Shown here: positions 51,027-62,173 of the stretch, piece after piece
Numbering within the stretch: the first letter of the stretch is position 1
How the letters are laid out: each line of letters begins with the position of its first letter
Origin: Lyophyllum atratum
Taxonomy: Eukaryota; Basidiomycota; Agaricomycetes; Agaricales; Lyophyllaceae
DNA length: 64,000 nucleotides
NCBI GenBank assembly: GCA_014905825.1
Contig: JACGCN010000078.1
Coordinates: 1 to 64,000, forward strand
Reading direction: 5' to 3'
Notes under the pieces: generated by a model
The model's database searches: none
What the model was told of the DNA's origin: nothing
The model's input: only the letters and a program-made list of their open reading frames with translations
Translations under genes and position numbers: made by a program

Positions 51027-51779
51027 GTGGTCCTTGTTCGGTTGAATGGGAATCTATGGTCGCTCGTTCGTCTGTTCGTTCCGTCGTTCTTGTCCCCGTC
51101 CCACCAACTCGAACTCATAAACTCTTGGTACCTATTTACTTATGGTCTCTCCAAAAGTTCGTCTCCCATACCTACCAGAACCTTGAAGCGTAATACGAAT
51201 GTGTTAGTCGTACAACCACGAACATTTGTGCTGTCATATCCAGTTCCCCATTCAACGTTCAGCATTCAAATATTCAACATCAAGTCGTTGAACGACAATG
51301 CGACCCTCTGTCTGTGCGGATGTCTCCCAGTTGGTCAACCGGTCTCGATACTTGCATTGGCTCATGACGTCATTGGCATGGCCGTGAGACCCGCTAGCGT
51401 TTTTTTGCTGGAGGGCCTCGTTTTATACCTGCACTTCAAAATTCACTGATGTAAGCTCCTATGCGTTACATCCCATACCTTTGCTAGCTTACTTGCTACG
51501 TGGTGCAAGTTCACCTTCCTAGGCTACTCGATAGTACGCGTCCCAAGGCACTTGGTATCAATCCCCAGAGCAAGAATGAATTTGCAACCCGCTCTTGTGT
51601 ATCGATGTGTCACACCGAGACGCCTCGCTCATCACGAATGAAATGTTATACACCAAATACCCCTGGCGACCGACGTATATACGCGGACGACTCATGAGTC
51701 CATCTCTCATGAGTCCGCTATCGATACACCTTTCCTATTTCACTTGAACACATGGCGAGATTCCTTGCTTACCAAAACC
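51027..51779. other. Intergenic DNA
   Basis: 3' region between convergent CFEM copy 4 and BTB 4. CTCATGAGTCC occurs twice at 51690-51718. No gene. Confidence 0.5.
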
Positions 51780-52756
51780 TCAACTTCGCAGCGCAAGGTC
51801 TTTCATCTCCCCCAACACATCCCACGATTGTCCCGCCCTAGGAGACTCATCAAACACCCCCCGCCTCAACAGCTTCGCCGTATCCCGATACCTCGTCCTG
51901 CAAGACGCGCATATATCCGGGCTCCCGTCCAGATCACGATTCTGCCCAGCGAGAATATCAGGCCCCTCCTCCGACGTCACCGACAGGACCAACTCCTCCC
52001 ACGCCGCCTTCCTCGCAGCCAGACACCGCCTCGTGTCGCTCGCGTTCCCCAAACACGGCGGGTGCAAATAGCTGTAGTTGACCCACTGCGCGTTCTTCAG
52101 CGCGTATTTCTGAGATAGGCAGTCCGTCAGATCGACTTCGAGGGGGTGCGATCTGAACGACGCCACGATGGTGGGAATATCGGATAGGGAGCAGGCGTAG
52201 ATCGCCATGGGGCGGATCCAGGGGAGGTTGCATTCGCTGGCGAGCCGGAGCGTCGTGATGTGGTCGCTTATGTGGTACGAATAGAACAGCGGGGCGCTGT
52301 CTGGTTTCCACAGGGATGTCGGGTATATGGAAGAGAGGTGTAGGATCGCACGGCGGCGGAGGTAGGGCACGTCGTATTTGATGCTCAGGCGGAGTATCCC
52401 TGCGATTTTGGGTAGTGCTGATGGGGCGGGGGGAGGTAGGAAGAATCTGTCGCCGTATGAGAAGGGAGTAATTGAAATGGTTCGGGGCATGCGCACTCCA
52501 TGTCATGCAAGGCCCGCAGGAAGCAGGAGAGATCGAATGGTGGGTCTTGGAGGTGAAGGACAGCGGATTCGTCCTTCGGAACAGGTTGCGAGACGGAAAA
52601 CATGTCGCGAAAGACGGACGATGACGCGACTAGGAGACCTCCGTAGACCAGAAAAGACGTTTCTCCAGCGTGGATCAGTAGATTGCCGTCGTCGTACCAG
52701 ACGGTGACGGGTTCAAGTGTAATGGGTGGCGGATGCAGAGATGACATCGTAGCCAT
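51780..52756 (-). CDS. BTB/POZ-domain protein 4
   Basis: Exons 52497-52756 and 51780-52446 (50-nt intron) give 308 aa. BTB core: VTVWYDDGNLLIHAGETSF, YGGLLVASSSVFRDMF, then PPFDLSCFLRALHDME. The intron lies at exactly the same point as in BTB 2 and 3 (after the Glu codon start), and the next exon begins FFLPPPAP...GILRLSIKYDVPYLRRRAI. The C-terminal half has PWIRPMAIYA and a CASC pair. Same subfamily as BTB 2 and 3 but clearly diverged. It starts in MATMSS without the ATGAG mini-exon. Confidence 0.85.
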
Positions 52757-53229
52757 GCTAGACGGCAGGTCAGATAAGTTGGAAGTCCTCCTCGCAAAAG
52801 ATCAACATGTGTCTGAACCTAACTCACTGCTGATTCTCGTTAGATCCGTGCGTTGATGAATCGCTGGTGGGAGAAAGATAAGCTGGTTGGGGAGCCAAAA
52901 ATCTTGGATTCTGGTGTTCTGATGTCCTGTTGGATAAGGTAGAGGGATCTCTCTGCCTCAAACTGATTGGAACGGCTCGTCGGTGATGTTAACGTGACAG
53001 TGCGGGGAAAATGGGCACTTGAAGTCGAGGTTGAACATTTGAACCTGTGAGCCACGTGGATACGACATCCTTATCTGATAACGCTGGTAGGGCCGGCAAG
53101 CGGCAAAGCCCGCTACCTGATGTGGATCCTTCAGCTCGTCAACAAATGTCGTGAGCGTTGTCTTCAGAATGAAATGCATTGGAGTGTTGATGCTACTACT
53201 AAGTAAGGGTAAGACCAAGTAGGTGATAT

Positions 53230-53961
53230 CTATCTAGACTCGGAGGGTGGCTTGGGGAAAGCAATGCGGAAAACAGGTCGTGGTACTGGAGCATGGGCAG
53301 CTGCGAAGGTGAACAAGAGAGACTTCGAATGAGGTTGATGATCGATTTCAACGTTGGCGAGAGTCCCAGCGATGTAGAAGGCCATGACGAGCAAAACGAC
53401 GGGGTAAAGGAGAGACAAGGAATCTGAAGAGGGGTCGAAACTTGGAAGGCGAGTAGAGAGGGGCAAAGTGGGCAAACTGCCGGTTCCCGAAATCCTGATC
53501 GAGGAATAGGTTCCCACCATCAGATCTGGCAATCTACAGCCAAAAATCGATTTTGAAACGCCTACAAGACCCACTACCTGAAGGTAGCGGGAATTATATC
53601 TATTTGCGTTCGTGTTCGTACTCAACGACCTTCTTGCCAACCCTGGAACCTCGAGGTCTGAATCAATGACTCGTTGACTGACTGTCTTTAGATCCTGGAC
53701 AAGAGTTCTATTCGCCTGAAGTTGGTCATGGCTCGCCGAGTTGGAAATTCTTCGAGCCGAGTCCACAGAAATCCGAGGGTCTGACATTTGAGGTTTGTTC
53801 GACAGCGTTAGAATACGACGCATGCCTTTCAGTCGCAGTGAGTACCGAGGGATTGATAGAAGCTTACCTTCGGTGCTTCCACCCAGATTTCTAAATACCC
53901 GCATTACGCTGTATCTCGCCTCAGAGTCAGATATGGGGCAAGACAGACCAAGAAAATTCAT
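53230..53961 (-). CDS. Hypothetical protein with one predicted membrane segment
   Basis: An open frame of 243 codons without introns, starting MNFLGLSCPISDSEARYSVM. One hydrophobic segment, LLYPVVLLVMAFYIAGTLA, lies near residues 190-210. I do not recognise it. Splice-like signals inside (GTAAGC after the first 30 codons) suggest the real gene, if any, may be spliced differently. The neighbours are BTB 4 and hydrophobin 3. Confidence 0.3.
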   Translation of the reverse strand: MNFLGLSCPISDSEARYSVMRVFRNLGGSTEGKLLSIPRYSLRLKGMRRILTLSNKPQMSDPRISVDSARRISNSASHDQLQANRTLVQDLKTVSQRVIDSDLEVPGLARRSLSTNTNANRYNSRYLQVVGLVGVSKSIFGCRLPDLMVGTYSSIRISGTGSLPTLPLSTRLPSFDPSSDSLSLLYPVVLLVMAFYIAGTLANVEIDHQPHSKSLLFTFAAAHAPVPRPVFRIAFPKPPSESR

Positions 53962-55156
53962 AAGGATCCATCACCGTCTCTAGCAGGTGACCATATTCTG
54001 CCAGCACAAGTGATAACTACGGTGCGTTCACTGACGTGTCAAGTGAAATGCTTGAAACCTGTACCGAGGTGACGACGGCACTGCAAATGACAATCGGAGG
54101 CTACAGAAGATCGCAATGCCAACGAGCAACAATTTCACACTGGAATTACGACTTAACGAATTCAACGTCGAGAAAGGCAAGCATAGTATCAACATACCGC
54201 AAGTGGATATCCCTCCAGGATTGTTTGGCTGCGGATATGAATATGTAGCGCTGGTATCACGATTCACAAATTAGACGTGCTTAGTCCTAGGAGATATAAG
54301 TTTTTAGTAATAGTAACGAAGAGGCGTTTGCGATATAAAGGGAGATGACCTACTTTTCGAGATTACAAAAAGAAAAAGGCGTGCGGTCGACTTCAGATTG
54401 ACGATGGAAAAGAAACAAAACTTCTCATGCGGACCAGGGCGGTCTTCTATCGGCAACCCAGGTCCACGTGGGCGGATTAACGTCCCGGCATTCGCCGCCC
54501 CGCGGTCCCGCCGTTTCATCGAAATGTCTTCTTTGGCCACACATTGCTCGCACTTTAAACTCTTCTCTATTAGTATGTATTCATCTTGACCTCCACATCG
54601 AACATGAGTGCAACGGCTCGATATACCCAGTGAAACAACTTGAACTTACGCAATCGATGAAGCGACGCAGCCGGCAGGGTAGACAAATCTGGCGCATCTG
54701 ATAGGTCACAGGTGGCCTCGTAACCCTCATTGACGTCTGTGTTCTGCAACGCTTTAGTTCCCTACTGCAGACCCTACCGTGACTGAATGCCAGCACCTGT
54801 CATCATCGCAACGAGACGCTTCGCGGTGACCTTCTTGGTCGATGGCAATTGTAAGCCCCGCTGGCTCATTTCGTGTCCAATTTGATACTTACAATTGTGC
54901 GAAGACCTATGAATCGACGCTGGAGACGTGAGTCTCGGCGAAGTTCAGTGGGCTATTCGCTTGTCAGGTGCAACTTCCACATGCGAGAAAGACTGACGCG
55001 CAATCCTAGATGCAAATATCCAAAGCACTCCGTCTGCACGGTCGGTATGCGATGGACGTTCTCGTGAAGCTGGAACAGACCGAACCATGATCATAGTATG
55101 ATGCACGATGCTTAACTAATGGTTCTAACTACCCAGCGCAAAGTACCGCCCCCATC
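53962..55156. other. Intergenic DNA
   Basis: No supported gene. Short frames at 54028-54267 and 54398-54589 are unrecognised. Confidence 0.45.
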
Positions 55157-55637
55157 CTACATGTTGATGTTGATGGGAGAGCAACCCACAACGACGAGAC
55201 CGGACTGCCAGTGTGTGTCAGTATAACTGTTTACATCGCGTGGAACTGTGGGCTTACGAAGTGGTTGCCAGTGCAGCAGACGGGTTGGGCAGTGCAGGAG
55301 TTGCCTGCGATCCCGGCGGCGCTGAGGGGGCTGCAGCCAACTGAGCGAAAAACCAAGTCAATTACGTGGAGACGAAGTGACGCAGCGAGTACTTACAGCC
55401 AACTTGACCAATGATGTCCTTGACGGAGATGCCCAAAAGGCCGAGAAGGCCGCTCGCGTTTTGGTCGTTAGCCTGGAACAGAGGTGTGAGTATTCAGTCT
55501 TCGAGGAATGGTGGGAGAGAACGGACGTTGTGAAGTTCGTTGCAGCATGCGGTCGTACCGGTGTTGCACTGGTTAGCGGGGAGAGCCGCGGCGAGGAGGG
55601 GGAGAGCGAGGAGGATGGCAGAGACGGGGGCGAACAT
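55157..55637 (-). CDS. Class I hydrophobin 3
   Basis: Exons 55527-55637, 55397-55472, 55258-55340 and 55157-55204 give 105 aa. Signal peptide [20 protein letters not shown], then [10 protein letters not shown] and the full eight-Cys class I pattern, ending CSPININM. It is nearly identical to hydrophobin 4, including the unusual intron-1 donor GTCCGT and much of the intron sequence. It is transcribed away from hydrophobin 4, so the two form an inverted (head-to-head) duplicate pair with 1.4 kb between the starts. Confidence 0.95.
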
Positions 55638-55656
55638 GATGAAGTAGGAGTGTGTA

Positions 55657-55712
55657 AGTAGAACGGTGGGTCGTTAAACTGAGGTTCCAATTTTTTCGCT
55701 CACCTTTTATGT
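55657..55712 (-). promoter_or_regulatory. TATA-like box and shared hydrophobin leader motif, gene 3
   Basis: On the minus strand CATAAAAGGTGAG is followed by GGAACCTCAG and then TTTAACGACCCACCGTTCTA, the same order as upstream of hydrophobin 4. Confidence 0.7.
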
Positions 55713-56942
55713 GTCTCCCCTTCTCGCTTCAAGTTATTTTTCCTCGTTATGCGCTCACCCTGCAATCACCAACTTCAGGATAGCTTCATCGTATGAGCTT
55801 CTCCGTGTCATCAAGGTGCGTCGCGGTCGCCACATTTTCGCATTATTTTTAATGGACAGTAGCCTGTTCGCTTTGTCGTTTGCGAAAATACCGGACCGAC
55901 GCATGTTCATTTATCAGAGGCTGATTGATACGAAGGTGAGTTGTACGTACGTATATGTTGGCGCTCGATTGATAGCTGGATTTTGTGACAGCCACCCTCT
56001 TGGATATGAAATCATTGCCACCTCCCGCCCCGGGTCCTAATGCTTAACTTTCCCACGGCAGAATCTACCTGTAGCCTGTAGGCTGTACAATCCACCCAAC
56101 TCAGAGTCCTCGTTTGTCTTCCATCGGACAATTGTCTCTTTCCCATCCCTTTCCTCCTGCTGCATGACCAACATGCGTACTTGACGACATTGCAGACTAA
56201 CGTTGAATTCACTCGGGGTCAGTTCGAAATACCCTTAGCTCAGGGTCTTGCGTGAGACCTCCGTGACGTGGTTGAGATCTGACGCCCGTGGCGCTATGCA
56301 GGGTCCTTTTTTGCAACCGAGCGACGATGTGGAGTATATGTTATACCCCAGAAATGCTCACCCCGCATGTATTGTTCCCTCCATGACGACGCTTGAGAAT
56401 TAAGACAAGTTACCGCCGAGGTCAAATTCCTATGCACGACGCAAAACAAAGACCGCGGACCCCGCTCCAAGAGACCTTGGGTGAGGCTCGACCACCTTTT
56501 TCCTATGGCTGGCATTCCTTCCTAGTGTTCGGGACGGCATCGAGTTCGGAGCCATTCGAACTCGCTTCCACTTCCATCATGGCTGTCACGACGTAAAGTA
56601 CAACACTGATTCAGGGCCTAATTGATTTTGAACGTGTTTTTTTCGAGACCGTATGAGCGACAAACGGATCCAGAAAACAAGCAAGGTGTTCGACACGCAC
56701 TGGCAGCGGGTTGCCTCCCTTGATGTATTACGTCTAAAAAGGTAAGATCCTCGTTAGCTAGGACTTATGGGTACTTCATTTGAGTGGTGCAACTCAAGCG
56801 AATACGCCGTCGACATGTAAAAATCCACGCAAGGCAGACGCAAGGTTTGACTCGAGGGTGACACGCTAACGAGTTGCAAAGTTAGTCCAGAGTTGGAAAA
56901 ACGAACAACAAATCTAAATATCTAGAAACGGAACGGGAGAGA
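55713..56942. other. Spacer between head-to-head hydrophobins 3 and 4
   Basis: Both ends carry the same promoter and leader sequence in inverted orientation. The middle shows no gene and no obvious similarity between its halves. Confidence 0.55.
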
Positions 56943-57000
56943 CATAAAAGGTGAGCAAAAGAACCTATGGAACCTCAGTTCAACGACCCACCGTTCTACT
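56943..57000 (+). promoter_or_regulatory. TATA-like box and shared hydrophobin leader motif, gene 4
   Basis: CATAAAAGGTGAG at 56943-56955 and TTCAACGACCCACCGTTCTA at 56979-56998, upstream of the ATG at 57019. Confidence 0.7.
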
Positions 57001-57018
57001 ACATCCTCCTACTTCATC

Positions 57019-57489
57019 ATGTTCGCACGCGCCTCTGCCATCCTCTTCGCTCTCCCCCTCCTCGCCGCAGCCAGCCAGTGCAACACCGGTACGACGGCAT
57101 GCTGCAACAAACTTCACAACGTCCGTTCTCTCCCACCATTCCTCGGACACTGAATACTCACAATCTCCCTTCCAGGCTCATGACCAAAACATGACCGGCC
57201 TCCTCGGCCTTTTGGGCATCTCCGTCAAGGACATCACTGGTCAAGTTGGCTGTAAGTACCCGCTGCGCGATGTCGTCTCCCCATGATTGACCGAAAACCT
57301 CCTCAGTCGGCTGCAGCCCCATCAGCGCCTTCGGGATCGCAGGCAACTCCTGCACCGCCCAGCCTGTCTGCTGCACTGGCAACCACTTCGTAAGTTCCCA
57401 GCTCACGCGACGTAAATATTGATACTGACATGCACTTTCAGGAGGGTCTCGTCGTTGTCGGTTGCTCCCCCATCAACGTCAACCTCTAG
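57019..57489 (+). CDS. Class I hydrophobin 4
   Basis: Exons 57019-57120, 57176-57251, 57307-57389 and 57442-57489 give 102 aa. Signal peptide [18 protein letters not shown]. Cys pattern C-x6-CC-x32-C-x12-C-x5-CC-x12-C, ending SPINVNL. Paralogue of hydrophobin 3, with differences mainly at NELHNANDQNAS versus NKLHNAHDQNMT and in the last residues. The hydrophobin fragment at 40.1 kb derives from this subtype. Confidence 0.95.
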
Positions 57490-58029
57490 GGCGGCGGCGT
57501 TACTTTGGGCTGGGTAGTTAGAACCATTAATTACACATCGTACCCCATGATGTAAATGATACGCCCTTGTCGAGCTTGACCGAGAAGACCACTACGAAAA
57601 GCCTCGTCGTGACGATGAAAGGTGCTGGCATTCAACCACGAATGGCCTATAGTAGAGAACCAGAGCGTTGCACAGACGTCAACGCGCCACCTGTCAGATG
57701 TGCCAGATAATGAAGTCTATCGCATACGGACTAGGCAAAGACAGTTGAGCATAGGTGCAGAGAGAATGCTTTATCGGACACTTACATATGGGAGGCCCTT
57801 TCCGCTAGGGCTCATCGCTTAAGAGATGGTCAGGCGTTCAGGTTCTCGCGCCTTTCATCGTTAGGTCTCGCGGTGTTAGGAAAAGAGAGCGCACGGAGGG
57901 AAACCACATACTCTCTCATTCCCTAGCAGTGACATACAAAAACATACCATCAAACATACCGATCCAACCCTCATGATATCGTTTTTACTCATCGGGAATG
58001 TCAATTGTGTCCTTCAGCAACCTACAGCT
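57490..58029. other. Intergenic DNA
   Basis: 3' side of hydrophobin 4. No gene seen. Confidence 0.5.
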
Positions 58030-59090
58030 TCTACATAGCGAGGAGACTCTGGACCGTGTGCCCAAGACGGTCTCTTCGAGCGTCTTGAGGTCGGACCCTC
58101 TTTCATGAACCCCAGCACCTCCTCGATACGGCTGTAGTCGATAGGGAGCCTATCAAACGGGAATGTCGGCGGCGTGTCCTCAATGAGCCTATCCTTCAGC
58201 TCAGGACGTTTCTGGCTGGCGAGAGCGACGAGATCCTTGGAAAGGACGCCACTGAGCGATTAGAAGACGATTCGCTTGCGCCCGACGGGGAGGACGAGGG
58301 CGGGTCGGTGAGGGCACGGACATGCGCCTCCGTGACGTCACAGATGTCAGCGTAGGCTGGGGACATCGGGAAGTTGCTGGGCGGCTTCAGGCAGCGGTAT
58401 AGGTAGATGTTCGTGGAGAGGCATAGTAGTTTGGGTTAGGCTGCGTGAAGCTCTCCGCGAGAGGACCGTGTAGGAACGGTGGATCGGCTAAAGGTGTGAG
58501 GGATTAGATATCAGTATTTCGACAGGTTCAACACTTACTTGTCGTGATGTCCGACTCCAGGTGAACGTCCCCGAAGGCCCAAAGCTCTTGCTCAGCCAAA
58601 ATTTTGGTCGCACGTAGGGTTGGCTGCAGTGACGACCGAGGTGGTTACGACGACGCGCTTGATGCTAGCTTCTTGAGGCTGGCGAACGACGTTCAGCGTT
58701 CCTTCTACCGCGCCCTAGAAAATGACGAGGTGGGTGGTCCCAAGGTTAAGATGACTTAGACTCGCGCCTTGAGGATCGCTTCGCATTCGGCACGTTCAGC
58801 CAGAAGAGCAGCTGTATGTATAAATGCATCGACGCCTTTAAGGGCTTCATGGAACTCGTCGGTACTGATATCGGATACAGAAATGGCCTCGAATGTGTTC
58901 CCAAATTTGGCATAGGTTTCCCTGAGCTCGGCAACTTTGAGGCCGCGGGCAGAACTATAAAAGGTAGTCAGATACGAGTCAGGATAGCGATGACGAGGAG
59001 ACTTACGCTCTTATACGGTATCCCTTATTCAAAAGCCGTGTGACGATGTGTGAGCCCAAGAATCATGCACCAGTAATCTGCCACCACCAG
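58030..59090 (-). pseudogene. Decayed NAD(P)-dependent reductase (extended SDR, dihydroflavonol-reductase-like)
   Basis: Minus-strand pieces align in order with an extended short-chain reductase. The Rossmann motif TGA-stop-FLGSHIVTRLLNKGY is where TGASGFLGSHIV is expected. Next come FEAISVSDISTDEFHEALKGVD, AFIHTAAL, then GTLNVVRQ, KRVVVTTSVVTAANPT, and after a deletion KILAEQELWAFGDVHLESDITT, then PPFLHGPLAESF, and a C-terminal part with RPELKDRLIEDTPPTFPFD and RIEEVLGF. The stop in the glycine motif, the loss of the catalytic YxxxK segment and at least two frame changes show that it is not functional. Several original introns are still recognisable. Confidence 0.75.
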
Positions 59091-60462
59091 ACAGTTGCTT
59101 AGAAAGGAGATGCTCGCCAAGTGAGAGAAACACCTACGAAGACGAGTTGAGACGTGCTATATTGTGAATTTGTTCAAGTGGGTGGGCTCGAAGTTGTTTT
59201 TCTGTTCCTACTTCTTATAACCTGTTCGAAACCTGTCTTTCGTCATTAAGAGGGGCGAACTGGAATCGACTGACAAACCTATTATCGACGCCGACCGAGG
59301 CTTTGTCCGAGGCTTTGTCTGACTCTTTGTCAGTTTGTAGGGTGTCGACAGTGATTGGGATTGTTCATCGCACTGTTGTCTAATGAGATGCTTTGTGTGC
59401 TTGCTCGATCAGCCGTGCTCAGCGAATCTATGCTGGGCGGTTGGGCCTCAGCAAGCAGGGCGACTAACAAGTTCTGATTGACTGGAGAACAACTTGACCT
59501 ACGAGTTAGACGCCTTGCGCTACGATTTCCGGCACAGTGGAAAGAGAACATATAGATAGTGGTTGCGTAGACGGTCCGAGCCAAGGTGCCTGTTGGCCCT
59601 TGGGTTGGTTCAAACGATCGGAGGCCGAAATAGCTTCAAGCGAGGGCCACCCCGACGCCGAGGGTCCATGCGTGCGAAAACCGGTAATTAAAGCGCTTCA
59701 CCGCACGTTGAGCGCCCACATTCAGCCACAACCATAAGTAGCAGAGGACCCTCTGGCGCTATCGAATATCCGAACGGCTGTGCAGCGCTCGTCGTAGCCA
59801 GGCAGGACGACCGAAACGAGCCCAATCAAGAACATGCTCGTTGGGCCCAGCCTCGTATCGGGAGTCCGGACCTGGATCCCTGAGCAGCTCTTCGATACCG
59901 GGTACTTCAGCAAGGTCAAGGATAGCCTTGGAACTATCGTCATGTAGCAGTAAGTATTCCCTCACCTGTAGGATGGAAACCAACTAATACCGAACAGATA
60001 TCTATTCAACAATCGTTTTGTCCAATACCGTATCGGGGCCTACGTCGACTCATGGCTGACAGTCCCGCAGTTCCTGGCCAATGACGCGGGCTCAAGATGG
60101 TGCAGCTGTATCGTCATATTAAAGACGTGGGACGTGTGCTAGAAAAGCTATTGGTCGTGTTTGAGACGAGCATTGCGACGTGTGGAGGGCTGCCACGTAT
60201 TTCGGATAGCTTTGGCGCGGGTTATGGGCATCGAACTATGGTCTGACGAGGGCTGCGGCTAACTCGCACTGATAAATATCGTTGGACAGAACGTCTACCA
60301 TGATGTGAGTTGCCTCCGGCTACGCAATCTACTGGACTCAAAGCTGATTACTTTGTGAAACCTTTCGCAGGTGCGTCAGCTACGAATCGTGAACGGGACT
60401 TCAAGCAATGCGTTGTATGTCTGTGTATAACCAGCTCACCCTTCACTAACTAAAGCGCGTTA
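59091..60462. other. Intergenic DNA with possible gene relics
   Basis: Plus-strand fragments such as RTWIPEQLFDTGYFSKVKD (about 59870-59930) and LFNNRFVQYRIGAYVDSWL (about 60003-60060) flank an intron-like GTAAGT/ACAG pair but meet stops. I do not recognise them. Confidence 0.35.
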
Positions 60463-60735
60463 GTGGAAGTCGACACGATTTACCACTCCGTGATCAACTT
60501 CGCAGGCGTCTCCAGCGACTCAAATGTCTCCCATGCCGCCAACTCCACGACACTACACCCTTTGTATGCTATCCAAGACAATAATGCTGTATCCAGGTTG
60601 CGCCCTTTAACTTCATTGATGGCCCAACGGGTCACCAAACCAGCCACCATCGAATTCTCATCAGATATACCTAACGAAGACATGGTCTTCTTACTCTTGG
60701 TTATGCTTTACTCCGAGACTGGCCGGCGAAAGAGT
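60463..60735 (+). pseudogene. DUF6593-like C-terminal segment, probably a relic
   Basis: The open frame encodes TLHPLYAIQDNNAVSRLRPL and then KPATIEFSSDIPNEDMVFLL, LVMLYSETGRRKS. The second part matches the intact neighbour (PAYIEFSSDISDKDMVFLTL, VMIYSETRRQEK). The N-terminal half found in the neighbour is missing upstream, so this is probably a truncated duplicate. Confidence 0.5.
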
Positions 60736-61403
60736 GTGAGTCGCTTTACCTGTCCTCCAAGTCGGGTCGAATGCCGATATCTGTTCTTCAATAGTCTTCA
60801 GGTTCTCCGAGCGGCCATGCTGGTGCATCAGGTGCCTCGTCTTCAATGCAATGTGCATAGTGGACCGCCCGGTTTTTAGACGATCTCCTCTTTTCATCCC
60901 ATCTGTTGTCGCCCATCTAAGGTAATAAAACCGATTTATTCCTCCTACAATAACATCCTGGCATGATCCGCGGTAATCTTACCCAGTGCGTCGCTAGAGC
61001 TGTGTATCCTAGAATCCATGCGTCTCGGCGTACGAGTGCAATGGAGCTCGAAGGGTTGAAGTAGTGACTGGCTTAGCAGATTGTGTAGCCACTACTCCGC
61101 TGTACGCACAGCCTGGCTGCGTAGCTCTCGTCCGATGGTTTCGGCATTCCTCCCCACCCGTTAAATGCGAACGTGTCTACGTCTTTTCTATCGTTTGAAT
61201 ATGAATTCAACACACTTCCCAGGCATAGCCCCACGGCTGGCGAAATCAGGCCGCTCAGATGACCATCATGCATAGCCTCCACAGCGCCAAGATCTAAGTA
61301 CGACTTGTACAGCATTCGATTTCAAGTACTTCTCCTCCTCCATCATTTCGTGATTGTATAAATACGGTAATCATCATTCTCTCGACCGCATTGGATGCCC
61401 ATC
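60736..61403. other. Intergenic DNA
   Basis: No gene seen. The promoter of the DUF6593 gene lies at the right end (TATAAATA at about 61357-61364). Confidence 0.5.
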
Positions 61404-62173
61404 ATGGTCCGCCTCACTTTCACCCAAAGTGATCTTTTGAACAGCGGACTGCGAAGTAACACAGCCCCTCATGCGGATTCTTACAACATCAACACTACAC
61501 ACGGACTCCTGGGGCGAAAGATCACGTCATTGGTGCCTGCGAACGAGAGTTTCACAGATGCCAGTGGGTTTCCAGCTGCAATTCACTGGAAACAGGGCCA
61601 ATTCGAGATCGGAGGGATGCAATGCGCATGGCAGACTCTGAAGCATACACCTGGCGGATGGTTCAGTAGGTACGCGGCTCAAATAGGTACGATGAGTAGG
61701 AACCTCACGACCCCCTTTCTTACCTCCTAGTACTCGAGAATGGCGATGGTCTGGCCATTCGTATGCTGTCAAATACACTCGGCCCCAGTGGACGGTACGC
61801 GCCATGCCTTGGATATCGTCCTTGCGCGGCTGAAATCAGATATGGTGGACAGGCGATATCATCGAACTCGATAAGCGCAGTGTTCTCCCCTTACAGGTCT
61901 CGTATCTTCAGCGCCTCCGAACCAGCGTATATCGAGTTTTCGTCGGATATATCTGATAAAGATATGGTATTCTTGACGCTAGTTATGATTTACTCCGAGA
62001 CCAGGCGGCAAGAAAAGGCACGTAGCTACAGCTGTCTGTGGAAGACATTCGCAGCACTGATAGTAGCCATTTCGGACGCCGTCAGAAACGATCCCGAAGA
62101 CGCCAACATGTGCATGCCGGATGAGGCTTTATTCTCCACTGTATATCCTCACTCTCATAATGATTCCTCGTAG
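61404..62173 (+). CDS. DUF6593-type protein
   Basis: Exons 61404-61669, 61731-61794 and 61853-62173 total 651 nt (216 aa), all in phase. The layout fits the small beta-rich DUF6593 family common in Agaricomycetes: an N-terminal LTFTQSDLLNSGL, a central AIHWKQGQFEIGG, an aromatic REWRWSGHSYAVKYTRPQW, then AVFSPYRSRIFSASEPAYIE and the terminal DMVFLTLVMIYSETRRQEK. The second intron's acceptor GGACAG was chosen over an upstream AATCAG because only it keeps the frame. The function of the family is unknown. A truncated relative lies 0.7 kb upstream. Confidence 0.65.
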
